A DNA stretch of 10,526 bases from Puniceicoccales bacterium (GCA_031289285.1 JAITPT010000267.1:1-10526), one strand, 5' to 3'. Shown: positions 1-7,699, counted from the first letter of the stretch. Made by a program: numbers and translations. Notes: a model not told the origin generated them from the sequence alone.

Positions 1-114
1 CTGGTGATCATGGGCGCGGGGTCACACACGTTCCCATCCCGAACACGATTGTTAAGCCCGCAGCCGCCAATGGTAGTGCAGCCCCGCTGTTGTGCGAGAG
101 TAGGTAGTCGCCAG
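1..114 (+). rRNA. rrf: 5S ribosomal RNA
   Basis: This is the 5S rRNA of the large ribosomal subunit. The internal segment ttcccatcccgaacac is the conserved loop C/helix III region, and tggtagtg followed by gcgagagtaggt matches the conserved 3' half. The first seven bases (ctggtga) pair with bases 108-114 (tcgccag) to form helix I with one G-U pair, which sets both ends. One or two bases may be missing at the window edge. It is presumably the last gene of an rRNA operon lying to the left. Confidence 0.95.
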
Positions 115-121
115 TATAAAT

Positions 122-156
122 AATCCGCGCCTCCTTGACGGAGGCGCGGATTCCCT
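122..156 (+). terminator. Hairpin terminator after 5S rRNA
   Basis: A perfect 13-bp stem (bases 122-134 with 140-152) closes a five-base loop and lies eight bases after the 5S rRNA. The stem core is ccgcgcctcc / ggaggcgcgg. The following tract (ccctctta) is pyrimidine-rich but not a pure T-run, so it is a strong stem with a weak U-tail. It most likely ends the rRNA operon transcript. Confidence 0.8.
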
Positions 157-900
157 CTTAACCAAAAAAACGACAACGCAGGTAAAATACGGCAAACAGT
201 TTTTCAAAAAAAATCAGTCTTCTGGCATTTGCAAAACTTTTTTGTCCGTCCCCATCCACCCACAAGACCCGCAAGGGACAAGTTCCTTTTCAGAATGAAC
301 CAAGCCGACACAAACACAGCCAAGAGCACTTCCAATTTGGAAATGCCGTGCGGAGCGTTGGCTGATTTGGCGGCCCGATTTACCCCTCCTCCCCGAAGTT
401 GCGTAACAACAAGCACTTCTGACGTCGCCCCGGCGACTCCTCTACCTCAACACGGGACAGCTATTCTTGCCTGTCGGGTAGCTGTTGTCACCAGCCGTCG
501 CCTCCTGCGTGCCCTCTTGTGCCTCCCTTTTAACAGGCAAGAATGCTCGTCTTACCTTCTCGGCGCATCTCGCAATAGCCCTGCCGGCACATCGCCTCCG
601 TTGCCAGCCGGAGGGATCCCGAGGGCGAATGCTGGTCTCCGGTCGGCATGGCGCGGAGGTGCCCCTGTAGCGTCCCCGCCGCCGATGGGGCTTCGGCTCC
701 AGCACCCACCCCCGGTAACGAATGCCCCAGGCCCGACGCCCCGTGTAGCATCGTCGTCCTGTAGGGGTGAAGCGCATAGATGCTTTGAACATGCAGATTT
801 ATTTTTAGGAGTGTCCTCTGGAGAGGCTAATCGGGTGACCGTGCCTTCCTGTCCTCCGCCTACCTTTTCTTGTCACGTCTCCCTCGCGCTCGCTGGGGCC
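157..900. other. Long intergenic region with GC-rich foldable block
   Basis: I see no convincing gene here. An open frame runs in phase with the CsgG-like gene from 229, but its translation before 1093 is a proline, serine and arginine-rich mixture without domain character, so I treat it as spurious. Bases 157-420 are A/T-rich near the start and featureless. Bases about 420-790 are GC-rich with several inverted repeats, best described as a palindromic repeat remnant. No clear -35/-10 pair could be assigned, although the promoter of the downstream operon should lie here or in the adjoining repeat element. Confidence 0.6.
457..544. repeat. Inverted repeat in the GC-rich block
   Basis: ATTCTTGCCTGT at 463-474 is repeated perfectly in inverted orientation at 533-544 (ACAGGCAAGAAT). 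A second stem, ACAGCTA (457-463) with TAGCTGT (479-485), overlaps the left arm, so two alternative hairpins compete for the same bases. The spacer is GC-rich. This could be the edge of a palindromic mobile repeat or a regulatory RNA structure; I cannot tell which. Confidence 0.6.
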
Positions 901-1073
901 ATAAGCCTAAAAACGGCAGTTGAGTCGGGTCGTCTTGCGGAAGCTGTTGGCCGTCAGGCAGTCGCGCCATCCGCTCCACGCACCCCAAGGTGCGCGTCGG
1001 GATGTTCACAACTGCCTGTCATCTCAACATCTTCTCGCAACACTTCCCCTCCAACCGCCGTTTTTAGAATAAA
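901..1073 (+). repeat. ~172-bp terminal-inverted-repeat element, copy 1
   Basis: This is one of three near-identical copies in the window (others at about 7696-7867 and 8840-9014). It begins cctaaaaacggcagttga and ends ccaaccgccgtttttag, so its ends are inverted repeats. Inside are nested arms: AGGCAGT at 956-962 with ACTGCCT at 1011-1017, and a tip GCACC-CCAA-GGTGC at 980-993. The whole element can be drawn as one long interrupted hairpin. No open frame is conserved between copies. It ends 19 bases before the start codon of the CsgG-like gene, so it must lie in that gene's leader or promoter region. Size and ends fit a MITE-like non-autonomous element; a structured RNA is the alternative. 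Confidence 0.85.
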
Positions 1074-1092
1074 TTCATTTTTCCATCCAACT

Positions 1093-2421
1093 ATGCCACA
1101 CGCACGCAAACGCTCACATACAATCCGTAGAACGCTTCGTTCTGTCATCGCCACTGCCGCAGTCTTTGTGACTGCCGTTTTTGCATCTCCACCCACGCTG
1201 CTTGCTGCTGCTGTTGCTGCTGACAACAACGCCGCTGCTGGCCCGACCACCGAAGGTGCCACGCGGGTCGCCTCCGCTGGCACTGGGTTGCAAAAGACCG
1301 AAAACACGGGGCAACGCCGCGTCGCCATTTTTGTCAAGAACAACACTGGGCGGCGCGAATTTGACCGTCTTGCGGAAAACTTCGCGACTCGCGTCCGGGC
1401 CAAAGTTTCCGGGCGCGGCTATGAGATTATCAGCGATAAGGAGGCGGTTGCCGCAGTGGCCGCATTGCCGGATGCTGCGAAGACTGCTGACGGTATTGAG
1501 TTTCTTTGGAAACGTCTTGGGGTGCAAACCGTCGTCAATGCAATCACCAAAAACAAGTCGCAAAAAAATCTCGGAGGCGACGGCACAACCGCAGACGAAC
1601 GTTTGCTTTCCCAAACATCTTTCGTCCGTCTCGCACAAAATTTGACTGCAGATTACGTGTTATTTCTTTCGTTGGACGAATACGACGACACGGAACAAAA
1701 AGAGCGTATTTTTGGGGAGACGAGTTGGCTCGAAAAAACATTTTCGCTCAGCGGCTCTTACATCTTGACCGATTACAGCGGCTTCTCAATTGGCGGCGAT
1801 TCGCTCGACGCAAAAATTCTCCAGCGCACCACTGCTGGCGATCGCTCGAATGTCGCGCCGCTCAAAAATTTGCCACAAAAGCTCGCTGACCAAGTCGCAA
1901 AAGAGATGTCCGCCAATGCGGCTAAGTGGCGCAATTCTTCGCTTGCGACGGCCAAGGTGGATGTCGAGTTCGATGTGCTTGCCCATGACCAAGATTCGTT
2001 GCCGCTTTATTTGCCCGCATTTGATCCCGACGCCAAGGAGCCTGTTTCGTTTGAGCGTGAGTTTCCGGCGCGGGTGAACGCCATTGTCGAAGTTGACGGC
2101 ATTGCAGTCGGAACAACAAATTGCAAGGTGCCCCTCGTCCGCGGCCTGCATAAAGTTCGCTTCCAGCGTGACGGACATGACGACATTCACCTGACCATCA
2201 ACGTCCAAGAGGGGCTGAAAATTGCGCCTTATATGCGTATGACCGAAGGTGAGAAAAACCAACTGAAGAAGTTTCGCGACGAATTACGGGCGGCGACAAA
2301 AGATGCGACGATTACCCATGCGAAAGCAAGGGCGCTCGGGGACATTGGCAAGGCGTTAAAAATCCGTGCCGCGAAGGACGAGTTTATCGTTGTGGATAAA
2401 TCCGTGAAGATCACCAAATAA
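1093..2421 (+). CDS. CsgG-like exported protein with PEGA domain
   Basis: A protein of 442 residues that begins with a basic, then hydrophobic, signal peptide (residues about 1-42, likely cut after the AAAVAA stretch). Residues about 75-290 resemble the CsgG/TolB-N type of fold: a strand RRVAIFVKNNTG, a helix, then RGYEIISDKEA, and later a strand ADYVLFLSLDEY. Residues about 322-375 look like a PEGA domain, with VEVDGIAVGTT, then a KVPLVRGLHKVRFQRDG pattern. The C-terminus is lysine-rich and helical. I chose ATG 1093 because the in-frame sequence further upstream contains a dispersed repeat and no domain, while the signal peptide starts here. There is no Shine-Dalgarno sequence. It is the first gene of a six-gene co-directional cluster. 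A periplasmic or outer-membrane role is likely; the exact function is unknown. Confidence 0.8.
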   Translation: MPHARKRSHTIRRTLRSVIATAAVFVTAVFASPPTLLAAAVAADNNAAAGPTTEGATRVASAGTGLQKTENTGQRRVAIFVKNNTGRREFDRLAENFATRVRAKVSGRGYEIISDKEAVAAVAALPDAAKTADGIEFLWKRLGVQTVVNAITKNKSQKNLGGDGTTADERLLSQTSFVRLAQNLTADYVLFLSLDEYDDTEQKERIFGETSWLEKTFSLSGSYILTDYSGFSIGGDSLDAKILQRTTAGDRSNVAPLKNLPQKLADQVAKEMSANAAKWRNSSLATAKVDVEFDVLAHDQDSLPLYLPAFDPDAKEPVSFEREFPARVNAIVEVDGIAVGTTNCKVPLVRGLHKVRFQRDGHDDIHLTINVQEGLKIAPYMRMTEGEKNQLKKFRDELRAATKDATITHAKARALGDIGKALKIRAAKDEFIVVDKSVKITK

Positions 2422-2502
2422 TCCGCCAAACCTTCAAGCCGTAACGCCCTCCACCGTTTTTTTTCAACACAGCACACAGCCATCCTCAACACACAAACAA
2501 CT

Positions 2503-4314
2503 ATGTTAAAATCCTCTCTGAATAATCTTAAGCACTCGCTTGCCGCGCTTTGTTGCGTCTGCGCACTCGCCTGCAATCTTTTCGCGGAAGATGGCGACGG
2601 TTCTATCGGCATCGCAATGGGGCCGGTCACCGCCACCAAACCCGTCCTTGAAAAGGCGTCGCAAGATTCTAAAAACCGCAACACCTTGCAAACAATCGTT
2701 CGAGGACTGGAATCTGATATTTCAGCGCATTTTTCCAATAACGAAAGCCCATTTGCCATCATCGGTGGCAATGTCGGTGCTAATCTTTTCAAGAAGATTG
2801 TCGTGGACGAAAAATTGCCCGTTGAAGACGGCGAACAAGAAAACGTGAAGTATGGAATGTCCATTGAGGTCACCAACTTTATGGACTCCACGCTCAAAAG
2901 TGAGGCGGCTGGTTTCAATACTTGGTCGCGCAAGCTATCGGTCTCCGCAAACATACATCTTCACGACATCGGGAAAATGCGGGCGGTAATTGCCGTGCCG
3001 TCGTTAAACGCTGTCTCTGAAAAACGCTTCAATGTGCGCAAGGCGGGCGATGCCAAGCAACTCGAATCTTACACCGACGACATGATTCGCGACGTGCAAC
3101 AACAAATTGTCAAGCAATTAGCAAATGAACTCTTAAAAGCCTATTACAAGTTCCCTGGCTACGTTGTAAAGACTGATGGTGTAATGGTTACCATTGACCA
3201 AGGTGTTAAATGGTGCAAAGTTGGCGAAAAGCTCATCGTTTATGGCCCTCCGGAAGAGCGTGAAAAAGCAACACGGGGCCGCTTGAAAGTGACCAAATCC
3301 ATCAAGGTTCACGGGCCGCGCAAGGGAATAATGACTGTTACGGAAGTGTTCCCCGATACAGCTGTCTGTACTGCAGCCGGAATAACCGGGATTGTTGAGG
3401 GATGCATCGTTGAAAAAAGTTCTGCGAACAATCCTGTCGCAACGAGTTCCGTTAGCACGCCTTCACAAGAACAAGCGGCGCCGCTTGCGCCGGGAGAGTC
3501 GGCATCCGCGTCTTCCACTGCGGGCACCTCCTCCGATACTACCGCGCCCGAAAAGAAGAAGAAACCCGTTCTTGTTGTGAAGTGTCACGTTGGTTCCGCG
3601 TTGGCGAGTAGTGTCCGTGCTGACTTGCAGGGAAACATCCTTGACCAGACGCTTACGACTCTCCGACAAGTTCTTGAAACACAAATTGGTTCGACGGGAA
3701 AATTTATCGTTCGTGCTGATAGCGAAACAATGACGAAGCAATTTAACGACGCCTTTGCCAGCAGCGAAGTGAAGGTTGCTGACGCTGATTACACCCTGCT
3801 CATTACAATTACGGAGTTTTCGGCAAAGCTCGGCGCGGGCAAGGAAATCAGCGGCGGGCGCGAGGTTGCTCCTGTTTCCGCCAGCCTTGCTGGGCAAATA
3901 AAAATCTTCAACGCCGGGACCGGCGAGATTTTGCCCGGAACAACAGCGGACATTCCCGTTTCGCGCACGGAACAGGTTGTGATTGGAACCGGATGGACTT
4001 TTAATCCGGCCAATTTCCTGCCGGCCCTCGCGCGCGATTTTTCTGCTGCGGCGGTCGCGAAACTTACAGAAAATCTTTCCCCCGCAGAAGTCATAGATGT
4101 GGAAGGCTCGACAATCACTATCAATGTTGGCGAGGGCTTTTTCACGAAAGGCGAAACCATCCGATTGTATGGTCCCGCCAAAGTCAAAAGAGGTCTCCGC
4201 ATTCCTGGCGCTTACCTCGGCACTGCACAAATCACCTTAGTTGACCGCGAATTTTCGCAAGCGCAGCTAACGACCAATTTCCTCGTTAACGAAGGAAGCC
4301 AGGTTCGTAGATAA
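2503..4314 (+). CDS. Exported protein with two tandem CsgG/FlgT-like modules
   Basis: A protein of 603 residues with an N-terminal signal peptide; cleavage after NLFA at residue 28 is plausible. An alternative lipid attachment at Cys24 (box ALAC) is weaker. Residues about 29-305 and 354-603 look like two copies of one module, joined by a Ser/Thr/Ala/Pro-rich linker (about 306-353). Matching landmarks include a helix NTLQTIVRGLE versus QTLTTLRQVLE, a strand YGMSIEVTNF versus YTLLITITEF, and a terminal barrel-like motif VTIDQGVKWCKVGEKLIVYG versus ITINVGEGFFTKGETIRLYG. The terminal motif resembles the C-terminal domain of FlgT-type proteins. The gene starts 81 bases after the CsgG-like gene and ends 35 bases before the COG3014-like gene. 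Envelope location is likely and the role is unknown. Confidence 0.8.
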   Translation: MLKSSLNNLKHSLAALCCVCALACNLFAEDGDGSIGIAMGPVTATKPVLEKASQDSKNRNTLQTIVRGLESDISAHFSNNESPFAIIGGNVGANLFKKIVVDEKLPVEDGEQENVKYGMSIEVTNFMDSTLKSEAAGFNTWSRKLSVSANIHLHDIGKMRAVIAVPSLNAVSEKRFNVRKAGDAKQLESYTDDMIRDVQQQIVKQLANELLKAYYKFPGYVVKTDGVMVTIDQGVKWCKVGEKLIVYGPPEEREKATRGRLKVTKSIKVHGPRKGIMTVTEVFPDTAVCTAAGITGIVEGCIVEKSSANNPVATSSVSTPSQEQAAPLAPGESASASSTAGTSSDTTAPEKKKKPVLVVKCHVGSALASSVRADLQGNILDQTLTTLRQVLETQIGSTGKFIVRADSETMTKQFNDAFASSEVKVADADYTLLITITEFSAKLGAGKEISGGREVAPVSASLAGQIKIFNAGTGEILPGTTADIPVSRTEQVVIGTGWTFNPANFLPALARDFSAAAVAKLTENLSPAEVIDVEGSTITINVGEGFFTKGETIRLYGPAKVKRGLRIPGAYLGTAQITLVDREFSQAQLTTNFLVNEGSQVRR

Positions 4315-4349
4315 CACCACCACAACCAAGACACGACTACACAGAAAGT

Positions 4350-5981
4350 ATGAAAAGAACACTCATCACATCTTGCCTCGTTGCGAGTCTCCTTGTCGGG
4401 GCAGGCTGCACGCCCGTTGCGCAAGACCTCCAGACTGGGCTGCACGCCCTCCGCATCCCGTATAAATATGGCGACTTCGACAAGGGAAGCGCCATCGCCG
4501 ACGGCTACGCAAAGAAGTGCGACGAATCTGGAAATCGAACCAAAAACTCCTTGGTTTGGCACCTCGAAAATGCCACTTTTTTGCGCTATACAGCAAAGAA
4601 GGAGGATTTCCAAAAGGCGCAAAACGAATTTGAGAAAGCTACTCTTTTGTGGCATCTCACAAAGGCCGACCAAGACCGCACTTTCGCCGGTGTGTTTAGT
4701 GGCTTTTATCGCCCGAAGCGTTTTGAGAGCGCGTTTATGTTCACGTGGCACGCGCTCAATTCGCAGTATGTCAATGACACGGATTCCGCCCTTGGCTACC
4801 TCGTCAATTATGCGACATTCCGCGACGAAACATTGAAGACCGGGAAGTTGCGCGACGAGCCGCTCCAAGTTCTCGTCCGGAAAACGAGCAATAAAGAAAT
4901 TGCCCACATGCGCCACGTCCACCAAGAAAGCCGCCGCAATTCCAAGCAGCCCACCCCCGTCGTCCTGCCCGAAGATATTGAGGAGGCGAAAATTCGCATT
5001 TGGGAAAGGACCCGCGACACAATCGCCAGAAAATTTGCACCCAACTACGGTGCCCCGATTGATTCTTTTCCCCGTCGTGAAGAGGTGAGAATCGAGCTTC
5101 CAAGCTATCTCTATTTCCTGTTCCTCTGGAGTCAGGCCAACGGCAACACAGACATCGCTGAGCTTGAAAACGAAGTGCGCGAGTTGAAGAAAAACTCGCA
5201 ACACCCAGTCGTTCTCGCCGACATCGCCCGTTTTGAGCAGGCGCAGGGAACTGGCGGCGGTCGTGCGAAGAAAACTCCTCGCCCCGCCCCCACCGTCTAT
5301 GTCTTCTTTGAGACGGGCAATGCACCGTTCATATCGAGCACTTACGAGTACTTTCACGTTGACCGCTTGGCGCGTGCGCACTCGCCGTTCGAGGTCGGTG
5401 CCGACAAGCAAATGCTCAACTTTCCCGAAGTGCATTATAGCCACGGGCATGCCCCCTATTTAACGGTTTCTGCGGATGGTGCTTCCCCGACGCAAACGGT
5501 GAAAATCTTGGATGTGCGGGAAATCGTTTCCCAGTATTATACGTTCAAGCTGCCCGGTTTTCTCGATGCGCAGGTTGGTAAAATTGTTCACAGTGCCGCC
5601 TCACAAATCACTTCCCGCGACAAGCAACAGAAAGACAAAAAGCATCAAGAATGGCTCGCAAATCTGCGACCCGAAGCAAGGGAGGCTATGATTCGCGATT
5701 ATCGAAATAACGAGAAAAATAAAGCCGAGTGGGCAAAGGTGCAGAACGGCCTCGCGCCTGACGATCGCGCGCCCAGCTTCGAAAGCGGTTTCTTTGAAAC
5801 GCAGCCGGACAACGTTCAGGTCGCGCGTGTGGACCGCCCGCAAAACGGCGTCATCAACATCACTGTGGGCGCAACCACAAAACAAGTGAAACTCGAAGGC
5901 GGAAACGTCACTGTTGTCTGGGTCAAAAGCTCACACGGCAAGGCGGACCCTGTTATCACGCAATTCACGCTCAGCAAATAA
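4350..5981 (+). CDS. COG3014-like lipoprotein
   Basis: A protein of 543 residues with a lipoprotein-type signal (residues 1-20, hydrophobic core then VGAGC; the -3 Gly is not canonical). Residues about 30-110 and 250-300 are helical and TPR-like (YGDFDKGSAIADGYAKK; FLFLWSQANGNTDIAELENEV). A later section has VYVFFETGNAP at about residue 317, which resembles the conserved central motif I recall for COG3014 proteins, followed by sheet-rich sequence and a basic, charged stretch around residues 425-470. In proteobacteria this family is found in clusters with LpoB-like and YcfL-like lipoproteins, and the same neighbours follow here, which supports the call. The protein is probably anchored in the outer membrane facing the periplasm. 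Biochemical function is not known. There is no Shine-Dalgarno sequence; the leader is CA-rich. Confidence 0.72.
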   Translation: MKRTLITSCLVASLLVGAGCTPVAQDLQTGLHALRIPYKYGDFDKGSAIADGYAKKCDESGNRTKNSLVWHLENATFLRYTAKKEDFQKAQNEFEKATLLWHLTKADQDRTFAGVFSGFYRPKRFESAFMFTWHALNSQYVNDTDSALGYLVNYATFRDETLKTGKLRDEPLQVLVRKTSNKEIAHMRHVHQESRRNSKQPTPVVLPEDIEEAKIRIWERTRDTIARKFAPNYGAPIDSFPRREEVRIELPSYLYFLFLWSQANGNTDIAELENEVRELKKNSQHPVVLADIARFEQAQGTGGGRAKKTPRPAPTVYVFFETGNAPFISSTYEYFHVDRLARAHSPFEVGADKQMLNFPEVHYSHGHAPYLTVSADGASPTQTVKILDVREIVSQYYTFKLPGFLDAQVGKIVHSAASQITSRDKQQKDKKHQEWLANLRPEAREAMIRDYRNNEKNKAEWAKVQNGLAPDDRAPSFESGFFETQPDNVQVARVDRPQNGVINITVGATTKQVKLEGGNVTVVWVKSSHGKADPVITQFTLSK

Positions 5982-6047
5982 CAACCCAGAACTCAAACCA
6001 CCGTTACACACTCTTTTAATAACACCTAACACACACACACCACTATC

Positions 6048-6548
6048 ATGCAAAGCACACTCAATACTCGCCGCGAAATTGCGACGAAACAAACCGCGAA
6101 AAACCGCGCTCGGGCATTTCGTCTCGGAGCGGCACTTGCACTGTCCGCCCCGCTTTTGGGCACGGTGGGATGCGCCACGAACGACCTCGCGGATTTGTCT
6201 CAAAGTGGACAAATCACCGCCGCCGCATTCCAACACCAAAAAGACAAAAACGGTCATTACACCGTTGACAAAAACTCGCCGGTCGTGGCCACGGATGTCC
6301 GTGTCGCGACAGCGGACAACGGCCTTCGGCAGTTCTTTGTGGACTTCCGCAACATCACATCCTCCCGGGCCGTGGTCTGGCGTAAAATCGAATGGCTCGA
6401 CAAGAATGGAAATCTCCTGCCGTCCTCGATTTACGACTGGCGCAAACTCGAACTGCCGTCGTCCGGCTCCTCACAGGAGAAGTTCACCGGTATCAATGAG
6501 CGCTATTATGAAATCCAAGTTAGCATCAGTTCCCAGAATCCCAACTAA
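6048..6548 (+). CDS. ycfL: YcfL-like (DUF1425) lipoprotein
   Basis: A protein of 166 residues. A long basic N-terminus (RREIATKQTAKNRARAFR) precedes a hydrophobic core and a lipobox-like TVGC ending at Cys42. The mature part contains the immunoglobulin-like strands of the YcfL family: SPVVATDVRVATADNGLRQFFVDFRNITSSR, written here in part, then VVWRKIEWLDKNGNLL and a C-terminal FTGINERYYEIQVSI strand. In E. coli ycfL lies directly upstream of lpoB, and the order is the same here. The -3 Thr in the lipobox is not typical. ATG 6048 is the only start that supplies the signal sequence; a shorter start would remove the basic extension only. No ribosome-binding sequence is visible in the CA-rich leader. 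Confidence 0.75.
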   Translation: MQSTLNTRREIATKQTAKNRARAFRLGAALALSAPLLGTVGCATNDLADLSQSGQITAAAFQHQKDKNGHYTVDKNSPVVATDVRVATADNGLRQFFVDFRNITSSRAVVWRKIEWLDKNGNLLPSSIYDWRKLELPSSGSSQEKFTGINERYYEIQVSISSQNPN

Positions 6549-6608
6549 CGCCGCTGGCCCCAAAACCACCCGGAGCAAGACATTAACAATCAGCCACACA
6601 CAAGCCAC

Positions 6609-7100
6609 ATGCGAAAACTTTTTCTTCTCTCACTTTCCACGCTCTTCGTCGGTTGCGGAAGCGTGAAAGTTTCGGCTCCGCCAGATCTTAATGAAAGCAA
6701 GACCGCCGCTGTCACTATCATCAATGATTTGGTGACGCACAACTCCGTCTCCGCCTTTACGAAACAAAACACACGCAAGCCGCGCATTGGCCTTGGGCGC
6801 ATTCGCAACAACACCCGACACTCCGGTTTTCATCAGACGCTCGACGCCGAGCAGGTCACGCTGGGTGTCCGTGAAGCGTTGCTCGCCAGCGGGCAGGTTG
6901 AAGTCGTTGACGACAAAGACCCCAAGGCCTCGCCTGCCGACTATTACCTCGAAGGTGAAATCAAGGCGGCGGACATCGTAGTCAAGGACGACGAACGTGA
7001 ACGCCGCTTCTCCTTCGCACTCTGGATTAGCAGTGCCAGCAGCGGCAGCGTTGTCTGGCAAAAAACAGCCGACGTCAAAGGTTCGTTCGTTGAACTATAA
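6609..7100 (+). CDS. lpoB: LpoB-like penicillin-binding protein activator lipoprotein (paralogue 1)
   Basis: A 163-residue lipoprotein with a signal peptide and lipobox FVGC (Cys16). The mature domain matches the LpoB family: helix VTIINDLVTHNSV (35-47), strand RIGLGRIRNNT (59-69), helix EQVTLGVREALLASG (81-95), strand VEVVDD, the motif ADYYLEGEI (110-118), and final strands ending in SVVWQKTADVKGS. E. coli LpoB is an outer-membrane lipoprotein that reaches through the periplasm to stimulate PBP1B. This protein has only a short linker between the lipid anchor and the domain, unlike the long flexible segment of the E. coli protein. It follows the YcfL-like gene by 60 bases and precedes a second copy of the same family. 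Substrate synthase is not known. Confidence 0.8.
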   Translation: MRKLFLLSLSTLFVGCGSVKVSAPPDLNESKTAAVTIINDLVTHNSVSAFTKQNTRKPRIGLGRIRNNTRHSGFHQTLDAEQVTLGVREALLASGQVEVVDDKDPKASPADYYLEGEIKAADIVVKDDERERRFSFALWISSASSGSVVWQKTADVKGSFVEL

Positions 7101-7207
7101 TTTCAACACAATCCACAGATCACACTCACACTCACACTAACACTAACACTCACACTCACAACACACCACAACCCGCACCACACCGTAACCACTAACAAAA
7201 AAACAAT
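7101..7207 (+). promoter_or_regulatory. G-poor CA-rich leader of lpoB paralogue 2
   Basis: This 107-base gap is almost free of G (three G in total) and is dominated by C and A, ending in acaaaaaaacaat before the start codon. It has no Shine-Dalgarno sequence and little capacity to fold. All other gaps in this operon end in similar CA-rich sequence, but this is the longest example. It probably acts as an unstructured leader that lets ribosomes enter without an SD interaction; this is an inference. Confidence 0.5.
7121..7160 (+). repeat. Hexanucleotide tandem repeat (CACACT / AACACT)
   Basis: Six complete 6-base units occur in a row: three CACACT, two AACACT, one CACACT, then a partial unit. 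The array lies in the leader of the second LpoB-like gene, 48 bases before its start codon. Such arrays are prone to slipped-strand copy-number change, which would change leader length without touching the coding frame. Confidence 0.85.
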
Positions 7208-7699
7208 ATGAAGAAGTTCCTCACACTATCATTAGCCGCGCTTCTATGCGCTGCTTGCACGACGCTCGTCTATCAACCGCCCACACTGGACGAATACAAA
7301 GACGCCGCCCTCAAGGAAGTCAACGAATTGGTCGCGCATGCCTCCATCTCCAACTTCCCCAAGGAGCACAAGCGCAAGGCGCGTATCGGCATCGGGAAAA
7401 TTACCAACGACACCCACAAGGGGGCCGGACAAATGCGCATTGACATCGAACAGGTCTCGTTGCGCATCCGCGAAGCCTTGTTAAACAGCGGGCAACTCGA
7501 AATTGTTGACGACAATTCGCCCAACGGCGCGCCTGCCGACTACTACCTCGAAGGTCGCATCGGCGCTAGCGTCGTCAAGGGAGCCGACGGCAAGGACATT
7601 CGCAAATACTCCTTCACGCTTTCCATTAGCGACATCAACAAGAGCGGCATAGTCTGGCAACACACCGCCGACGTTCAAGGTTCATACAAGGAACTATAA
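7208..7699 (+). CDS. lpoB: LpoB-like penicillin-binding protein activator lipoprotein (paralogue 2)
   Basis: A 163-residue lipoprotein, exactly the same length as the preceding gene and alignable to it without gaps; by hand I count about 77 identical residues. Shared blocks include REALL-SGQ at 88-96, ADYYLEG at 110-116 and the C-terminal TADV-GS. The lipobox is CAAC ending at Cys17, with an unusual Cys at -3. Residues 59-69 (RIGIGKITNDT) are the LpoB-type strand. It is the last gene of the cluster. The pair is a tandem duplication that has diverged most in the signal peptide and around residues 70-80 and 119-133, so each copy may contact a different partner. The stop codon is followed almost directly by copy 2 of the terminal-inverted-repeat element. 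Confidence 0.8.
   Translation: MKKFLTLSLAALLCAACTTLVYQPPTLDEYKDAALKEVNELVAHASISNFPKEHKRKARIGIGKITNDTHKGAGQMRIDIEQVSLRIREALLNSGQLEIVDDNSPNGAPADYYLEGRIGASVVKGADGKDIRKYSFTLSISDINKSGIVWQHTADVQGSYKEL

Noticed and set aside
1042..1070. Possible promoter with TAGAAT at 1065-1070 as -10 box.
   Set aside because: At the expected spacing the -35 position reads acttcc, which is far from the consensus, so I do not call it.
229..1092. Long in-frame N-terminal extension of the CsgG-like gene (about 288 codons).
   Set aside because: Its translation is Pro/Ser/Arg-rich without domains, it runs through a dispersed repeat element and a GC-rich palindromic block, and a proper signal peptide starts at 1093.
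3463..4230. Minus-strand open frame of 255 codons.
   Set aside because: Antisense shadow of the second half of the 603-residue protein, with Arg/Ser/Gly-rich composition typical of shadow frames.
4212..5450. Minus-strand open frame of 412 codons.
   Set aside because: It lies fully antisense to the COG3014-like gene and the end of the preceding gene; the plus-strand products have signal peptides and family motifs, whereas this one has no recognisable features.
7121..7160. Possible CRISPR-like array.
   Set aside because: The units are six bases, contiguous and without spacers; it is a microsatellite.
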